Positions 58,264-64,000 of a stretch of 64,000 bases of DNA are shown here, in pieces. The notes beneath the pieces are model-generated. The model saw only the letters and a list, made by a program, of their open reading frames with translations. It made no database searches and was not told the DNA's origin. This DNA comes from Siphonodentalium dalli. Lineage: Eukaryota; Mollusca; Scaphopoda; Gadilida; Siphonodentaliidae. The stretch covers positions 110,536,004 through 110,600,003 of the forward strand of contig CP136064.1 in NCBI GenBank assembly GCA_032622095.1, in the 5' to 3' direction. Both the position numbers and the translations under genes were made by a program. Numbering within the stretch: position 1 is the stretch's first letter; the number at the start of each line of letters is the position of its first letter.

Positions 58264-59589
58264 TTAATCTAACTCGTCGCTATCATCTGCATCATCATCA
58301 TCATCATCGCTGTCTGCATTCGTTGCGGCTTCGCCATCAGTACATTCGTCGCATCCAGAGTTTTCTGGGACCACTGAGTCTGGCATTTGTGGTCCGCCAA
58401 ACCGCACGACACGATAACAACCGTCAACCATGCAGCTCCCAACCTAAACTCGGTTGTTTTGGGATATGATTGTTCGCAGCAGCGTGCCACATACCAGCAA
58501 CAAACTGAGCTCTCTATATGTTCTGGTCCATAGCATCTTCGCATGGTGGAATGCTACTCCCCTCTATGCCCTTCAAGTTGGATAGAAGTTTACATTTGTT
58601 CTTTGGATGGTAGGCTTTCTCAAATGTGGAAAATCGGTGATAATTGAGTGGAATCAGCTTACATGCACCATAAATGATGCACGTGCAGTATTTGAGAGCT
58701 TCGTACGACTCCTTTGACATCGTGTCTATCGCGAGATCAGAGAATTACGCAGCAATGAAGCTCTTATCCCACACAAGCAGTTCGAATGGCCTCTTCTTTC
58801 CCTTCCTATAGCAAATGATGCGGTATAATCACACCCTGTGTATGCGTGGAAACCAAACAAGGCTGCATAATATTCCGGACCAATTGCAGATGCTATCGAC
58901 GAATCGTCTATACATATCTTCGATTACTGCGCACTGACGTGCCGAGCTCCATCCAGATACTTGAAGTAACTCGATGAATATGATGGAGTATGATTACAAA
59001 AATTTCTGTATCAGACGCTCGCACAACAATTTTGCCGCCAGGGATATCGCGGTCAGCATCAACCATGTGTAAACATACTCTTGTATCTGCCTCTGAGTGA
59101 TTGCATTTCAAATGTTCAACGAGCTGCCTGTTCACCTTTCCGTCAATCACGGTATACATCCAACATTCATCATCAATTCCTATATACATTTCTCGGTTGG
59201 TCAAAATGGCTAGATGATGTTCAGAATACCAGTCTCTGACAAAGAACCGCGGGAGCTGTTGCTTGAATGAAGAAGATTTTAGTGCTTTGGGGATATCTTT
59301 AGGTCGGAGCTAATCGGGACCCGAAATTACATACGAGCAATCATCCGCTCCTCTGCGATCTCGATCGCAGTCTTTGATATATGGCTCTTCGTATGTGTCG
59401 AATACTATTTCCACGCGTTTAGAAGGATGGGCGAGAACAGCATGACGTAACACAGGAGACAATCCGCAATAAGTCGGTGGCAGCTAGGTTTGGTGGAAGA
59501 CAATTATAGAGAAGGAAATTACCATCTATGCTATGAGTATCGATGCCGTCTAGCTGCTCTTGGTCTGATGATACCATTGCTTTCAGCAA
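58264..59589 (-). pseudogene. FEN/XPG-like nuclease family relic (copy B, palindrome left arm)
   Basis: Read on the minus strand outward from the palindrome centre. The XPG-N-like region is frame-broken in this copy, though the DNA for VFDTYEEP is present near 59400. Then come NREMYIGIDDECWMY (about 59200), the XPG-I-like SEADTRVCLHM and KIVVRASDTEIF (59110-59010), the TGCD region (frame-broken near 58840) and SFIAA followed by a stop near 58757. SKESYEALKYCTC, LIPLNYHRFSTFEKAY and an Asp-rich tail close it, ending at 58264. In FEN1-type nucleases the conserved acids of VFD, EAE and DxD bind catalytic metal, so EAD...DTE is a good match. The 5' part of the gene is missing. It lies head-to-head with copy C. 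Confidence 0.6.
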
Positions 59590-59635
59590 GCCTGATGGAA
59601 CTATGAATCACACTGACAAAAGTTCACTATTTTCA

Positions 59636-60952
59636 TTGCTGGAAGCAATGGTATCATCAGATCAAGAGCAGCTAGCTAGACGGTATCGATACTCATATCA
59701 AAGATAGTAATTTCCTTCTCTAGAATTGTCTTCCACCAAACCTGCCACCGACTTATTGCGGATTGTCTCCTGTGTTACGTCATGCTGTTCTCGCCCATCC
59801 TTCTAAACGCGTGGATATAGTGTTCGACACATACGAAGAGCCATATATCAAAGACTGCGAACGAAATCGCAGAGGAGCGGACGATTGCTCGTATGCAATT
59901 TCAGATCCCGATTAGCTCCGACCTAAAGATATCCCCGAAGCACTAAAATCTTCTTCCTTCAAGTAACAGCTCCCGCGGTTCTTTATCAGAGACTGGTATT
60001 CTGAACATCATCTGGCCATTTTGACCAACCGAGAAGTGTATCTAGGAGTTGATGATGAATGTTGGATGTACATCGTGATTGAAGGAAAGGTGAACAGGCA
60101 GCTCGTTGAACATTTGAAATGCAATCACTCAGAGGCAGATACAAGAGTATGATTACACATGGTTGATGCTGATCGCGATATCCCTTGGGGGCAAACTTGT
60201 TGTGCGAGCGTCTGATACAGATAGTTTGGTAATCATACTCCATCACATTCATCGAGTCACTTCAAGTATCCGAATTGAGGTCGGCACGTCAGGGCGCGGT
60301 AATCGAAGATATGTAGATGTTTCGTTGATAGCATCTTCAAATGGTCCGGAATATTGTGCCGCCTTGCCTGGTTTCCACGCATACACAGGGTGTGATTGTA
60401 CCGCATCATTTACTAGGAAAGGAAAGAAGAGGCCATTCGAACTGCTTGTGTGGGATAAGAGCTTCATTGCTGCTTTCTCTGATCTCGCGACGGACACGAT
60501 GTCAAAGGAGTCGTACGAAGCTCTGAAATACTGCACGTGCGTCATTTATGGTGCACGTAATCTGATTCCACTTAATTACCACCGATTTTCCACATTTGAG
60601 AAAGCCTACCGCCCTAAGAACAAATGTAAACTTCTATCCAACTCGAAGGGCATAGAGGGGAGTAGCATTCCACCATGCGAAGATGTATTGGACCAGATTA
60701 TATAGAGAGCTAGGTTTGTTGCTGGTATGTGGCATGCTGCTGCGAACAATCATATCCCAAAAACAACCGAGTTTAGGTTGGGAGCTGGTTGACGGTTGTT
60801 ATCGCGTCGTGTGGTTTGGCGGACCACAAATGCCAGACTCAGTGGTCCCAGAAAACTCTGGATGCGACGAATGTACTGATGACGAAGTCGCAACGAATGC
60901 AGACAGCTATGATGATGATGATGCAGATGATAACGACGAGTTAAATGAATAA
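59636..60952 (+). pseudogene. FEN/XPG-like nuclease family relic (copy C, palindrome right arm)
   Basis: Blocks in order are RVDIVFDTYEEPYIKDCERN (about 59806; XPG-N-like VFD...K...R), two stops in the linker, NREVYLGVDDECWMY (60027), SEADTRV then a TGA at about 60149 where copy B has Cys, a frameshift, and KLVVRASDTDSLVIIL (60196). GFHAYTGCDCTASF and TRKGKKRPFELL follow (60371-60445), resembling the GCDY...GIGPKR helix-hairpin of FEN1. YEALKYCTCVIYG, LIPLNYHRFSTFEKAY and a final Asp/Glu-rich tail end at TAA 60952. The longest clean frame is 60163-60705. Like copy B it lacks the N-terminal half seen in copy A (4740-6659). Confidence 0.6.
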
Positions 60953-61369
60953 CTATGAAGTCAAGCATATACTACATGACATTGTTATTTTATTTATGTT
61001 TACATGTAATTTTCAAAAATCGGACAAGTCATTCCGATCTCCGAAACATTTGTCGATTAAATCGATTAGATTTGAAAAGAAACCATCGGACTAATTACTT
61101 GCAAACATTGTTTCACACACCAGTGAAAAGCGAGAAATATAGGCGGTATATATCTACATTATGCATATTGTGTGTTGCGAGACCATTAAAACAAATTTAG
61201 CAACATGAAATTAAGAAAAAAACACATTTAATTATAGGCTACGTTCACATACAGCCGGAAAAATTTACTGTCAAGTGTTCATGGAATTCCGAATAGACGG
61301 CTACACGTTATATATCTTTCAGTTTCAAATTACATATTATATCTTTTCCTTTGTTTTATCATGTCAGGA

Positions 61370-62340
61370 AAAAAATCATCTTTGTCCTCGAAAATTCAAA
61401 CAGAAGTAATTTTTGTGGTTTTGTGGGTACTTTCAAAACACCCCTTCTGAAATGAAAACGCCAGGGAATTTCGTTTCAGAAATTGGGTAGTTGTCATCAG
61501 TGATAACCAAAGCACTATTAATATAAAAATCAGCTTTGTACTCGAATGTTCAAATAGAAGTCATGTTTGGGGTTTTGGGGGGTACTTTCAAAAACCCCCT
61601 TCTGAAATAAAAACGCCAGGGAATTTCGTTTCAGCGTTATATAGCAGGAAAACATGTCAGGAAAAAAATCATCTTTGTCCTCGAAAATTCAAACAGAAGT
61701 AATTTTTGTGGTTTTGTGGGTACTTTCAAAACACCCCTTCTGAAATGAAAACGCCAGGGAATTTCGTTTCAGAAATTGGGTATTTGTCATCAGTGATAAC
61801 CAAAGCACTATTAATATAAAAATCAGCTTTGTACTCGAATGTTCAAATAGAAGTCATGTTTGGGGTTTTGGGGGGTACTTTCAAAAACCCCCTTCTGAAA
61901 TAAAAACGCCAGGGAATTTCGTTTCAGCGTTATATAGCAGGAAAACATGTCAGGAAAAAAATCATCTTTGTCCTCGAAAATTCAAACAGAAGTAATTTTT
62001 GTGGTTTTGTGGGTACTTTCAAAACACCCCTTCTGAAATGAAAACGCCAGGGAATTTCGTTTCAAAAATTGGGTATTTGTCATCAGTGATAACCAAAGCA
62101 CTATTAATATAAAAATCAGCTTTGTACTCGAATGTTCAAATAGAAGTCATGTTTGGGGTTTTGGGGGGTACTTTCAAAAACCCCCTTCTGAAATAAAAAC
62201 GCCAGGGAATTTCGTTTCAGAAATTGTGTATTGTTGATCAGTGATGGCTAGAGCACTATTAATGTAAAAATCAGCTTTGTACTCAAAAGTTCAAATAGAA
62301 ATCATTTTTGGGGTTTTTGTGGGGTCTCTGGCCCCTAAAC
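61370..62340. repeat. Expanded tandem units in the right arm, ~285-bp higher-order period
   Basis: GCAGGAAAACATGTCAGG or its variant precedes blocks at about 61360, 61639 and 61938. Each block contains two ~145-bp sub-units (ATCATCTTTGTCCTCGAAAA and ATCAGCTTTGTACTCGAATG). The blocks are almost identical to one another, so this expansion is recent compared with the divergence of the arms. Confidence 0.85.
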
Positions 62341-62453
62341 GCCAGGAATGCGGAACTTAAGAAATCGGATTTCTTTGAAGGTTCCTGGGATGTAATAAAT
62401 ATGGGGCATCAAACCTTTCGTACGCGATTGTGCAAATAGAACCCAGCAGGCTC

Positions 62454-64000
62454 TCGGACTATATCTAAAGTTTGAAGAATGTTGTGGTATAAAGCTGCTT
62501 ACAATTAATGCAGGCTATTTGCTGGATCCTGGATATCAGTTAAATGGAGCGGGTATACTGCGATTAAGTAGTCCGAGGCAACCTTGACCGCAATCCTTGA
62601 ATCCTCTTCAGAGACCCCCCACCTGTCAAATCTGCGACCCACTCTATGATATACCGGTACCCCCTTCACCCATACCCTGCTAAGAAGATGCATAGGGTGA
62701 AATATTAAAGGGTATGCTCAGAAATAGGGGTAGGTCTATGGACGGGTCACCGTTGAAGATCCAACTCATGTAGTCATGCACTTGAAGTTGTACAATTGGG
62801 TGATTTAAGAACACTATATATTGTATTTCATTTTTAATATAATTTTGTGACAACACCTGGATTTAAATTATCTTAAATTCAAATTGCCATCAAGTGAAAA
62901 CTCACTCACGATGCTTTTGGGAGCAACTGAACACACCAAAAGCAAACTTCCAGTACTGTGAATAGGCCTGTACAGTTGTTCGAAGTTTGATTTTTTTTAT
63001 TTCTGTAGAAACCACGTGTACAGGCCTTCTAAACAGTGACTGAGATCTTAATAAATACAATTTTTTTAATACATCTATTCTCTATATTACGGTAAGTGGA
63101 CTAATTAATTCAAAAATATTTATCACTCAATTATCACTGTTTAGAAATTAGAAGGCCTGTGGATTCACAGTGGAATAAACTAACACATTTTTCCCACATT
63201 GATGTCAGTATTTCGTCATTTGGTTGCGATCTGACGAATGCAATAGCTGCTACTCACAAGAAAAGCACTGCGTGTACAGCGTGTAGAAAACTTTAATCAT
63301 ATTCTGGCTCCAAATTACACGCAAAGTACTCGAAAACGTGAGTGTTTTATCGAAACATATCTTTAAAACATTCGTTGTTTACATTCGCGCACTGGGGGAA
63401 ATACGTCTTCAACTTGTGGCGTCATTTCCGAAGTTCTCCGATAGAGGCCGACTATTCTTAGCAAAAAGGAGGGCTTACGCTCTGATTGACGTCGGGAGCA
63501 AAATTAGCAACCGCTTCGTCTGCGGTGTTATTTCTTTGAACACTCTAGACTACATTGACAAGATTGAGCGTGGTTAATAAACATATATCGGGTGGTCTTA
63601 ATTATTACTACCTGCACTTTAATCAATAAATTAACTGCATTTCCACTATATATAGTCCTGAGATCCTAGAATAAGCTTTACATTTGTGTTTGTGCGATTG
63701 GGAGATGCAGTTCACATGCGATCACAAGACCACAATACTATAGCTTCATGGGCAAAGCTTAATTTTTTTCCAACTAATGTGCAGCACGTAGGCCAAAAAA
63801 TGCCTGTGTTTCTGCACTATACAGAGACTATTGTGCAAAACGAGATTATGCGGGTTCCATACATGTACTTTGCAACACTAAATTCCGACATCGGCCGCAC
63901 CATTGTAGTATAAAGTCTCACTCTGTAACCTTTACCTACCGAGGTCTTTTATTGGTAAAATAAATGTATTCTATTATATTCTATTCTGTTCTATACCTCC
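62454..64000. other. Unassigned stretch to the window end
   Basis: Frames at 63338-63577 (MSVLSKHIFKTFVVYIRALG...) and 63686-63913 are unrecognised. The final ~60 bp, AATAAATGTATTCTATTATA followed by TTCTATTC-type repeats, looks like a LINE-style 3' end or a polyadenylation region that continues past the window. Confidence 0.4.

Larger units (their letters stand above)
57017..59589. repeat. Left arm of a ~5.4-kb palindrome
   Basis: From the outer edge GAGCCCGCTGGGTTCTATTT to the inner edge ATACCATTGCTTTCAGCAA, this arm is the reverse complement of 59636-62453 apart from a few percent substitutions and indels. It contains ~145-bp tandem units (57160-57600), an AT-rich part and a minus-strand pseudogene. 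The 46-bp centre is 59590-59635. No target duplication can be read outside the arms. Confidence 0.9.
59636..62453. repeat. Right arm of the ~5.4-kb palindrome
   Basis: Inverse copy of 57017-59589, about 245 bp longer because the tandem region has more units. It ends at AATAGAACCCAGCAGGCTC. Local differences (for example stops at different codons, and a shorter triplet tract at 60911) show that the arms have diverged. Confidence 0.9.

Noticed and set aside
57017-62453. Palindrome as a pure assembly artefact from haplotype joining
   Set aside because: The arms differ by substitutions, stop positions and tandem copy number, which is more than expected for a collapsed copy. It still needs read support.
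1-64000. tRNA, rRNA or host protein-coding genes
   Set aside because: I looked for tRNA box motifs, rRNA blocks and conserved host domains and saw none that held. Very short exons cannot be excluded by eye.

Overview
This is a eukaryotic, animal-type genomic window, AT-rich and dense in repeats. I find no host gene, rRNA or tRNA that I can support. Everything recognisable as coding is a decayed mobile-element gene: non-LTR retrotransposon ORFs, a ZBED/hAT-type transposase, and three broken copies of a multicopy protein family that I remember from many marine-invertebrate genomes. That family, the TACATGTA-rich texture, the many TTAA and hAT-like short elements and the long GAT/GAC microsatellites suggest a marine invertebrate such as a mollusc, lancelet or relative. 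The exact taxon cannot be read from the sequence.

Layout. 0-7 kb: a 1.56-kb TTAA-flanked non-autonomous element (780-2347), a ~130-bp tandem array rich in TCAAGGTCA (2776-3345), a duplicated CTTCGGAATAG repeat (3655-4575) and a minus-strand nuclease-like pseudogene (4740-6659). 7-18 kb: microsatellites, a 2.1-kb element with ~370-bp terminal inverted repeats (9692-11767), a segmental duplication (13196-14305) and a cluster of dispersed repeats. Two insertions in that cluster (15553-16334 and 17074-17398) can be dated relative to paralogous empty sites inside the same window. 18-31 kb: small foldback elements, a second TCAAGGTCA array, a trinucleotide block and a split, decayed LINE (endonuclease piece at 24.6 kb, reverse transcriptase at 28.6-29.8 kb).

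31.9-37.4 kb holds the best preserved element: a two-ORF LINE with zinc-knuckle ORF1 and endonuclease/RT ORF2. Its ORF1 is interrupted by an 887-bp poly-G-ended insertion with a 7-bp target duplication. 37.9-39.6 kb is a GC-richer island with a tandemly duplicated Pro/Thr-rich ORF of unknown function. 39.8-41.4 kb is a frameshifted hAT/ZBED transposase. 41.6-57 kb is mostly unassigned AT-rich DNA with microsatellites, small foldbacks, two LINE 3' ends and a GC-rich ~142-bp minisatellite.

The most unusual object is a ~5.4-kb palindrome at 57017-62453. Its arms of 2.57 and 2.82 kb are separated by 46 bp. Each arm carries a divergently oriented pseudogene of the nuclease-like family, and the two copies are broken at different codons. 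Motifs in the three copies (VFD near the start of the domain, EADTR...DTD, and GCD...GKGKKR) line up in order with the XPG-N, XPG-I and helix-hairpin regions of FEN1/XPG nucleases. I therefore propose a FEN/PIN-type nuclease carried by a repetitive, possibly mobile unit. That assignment rests on motif reading only; I could run no search.
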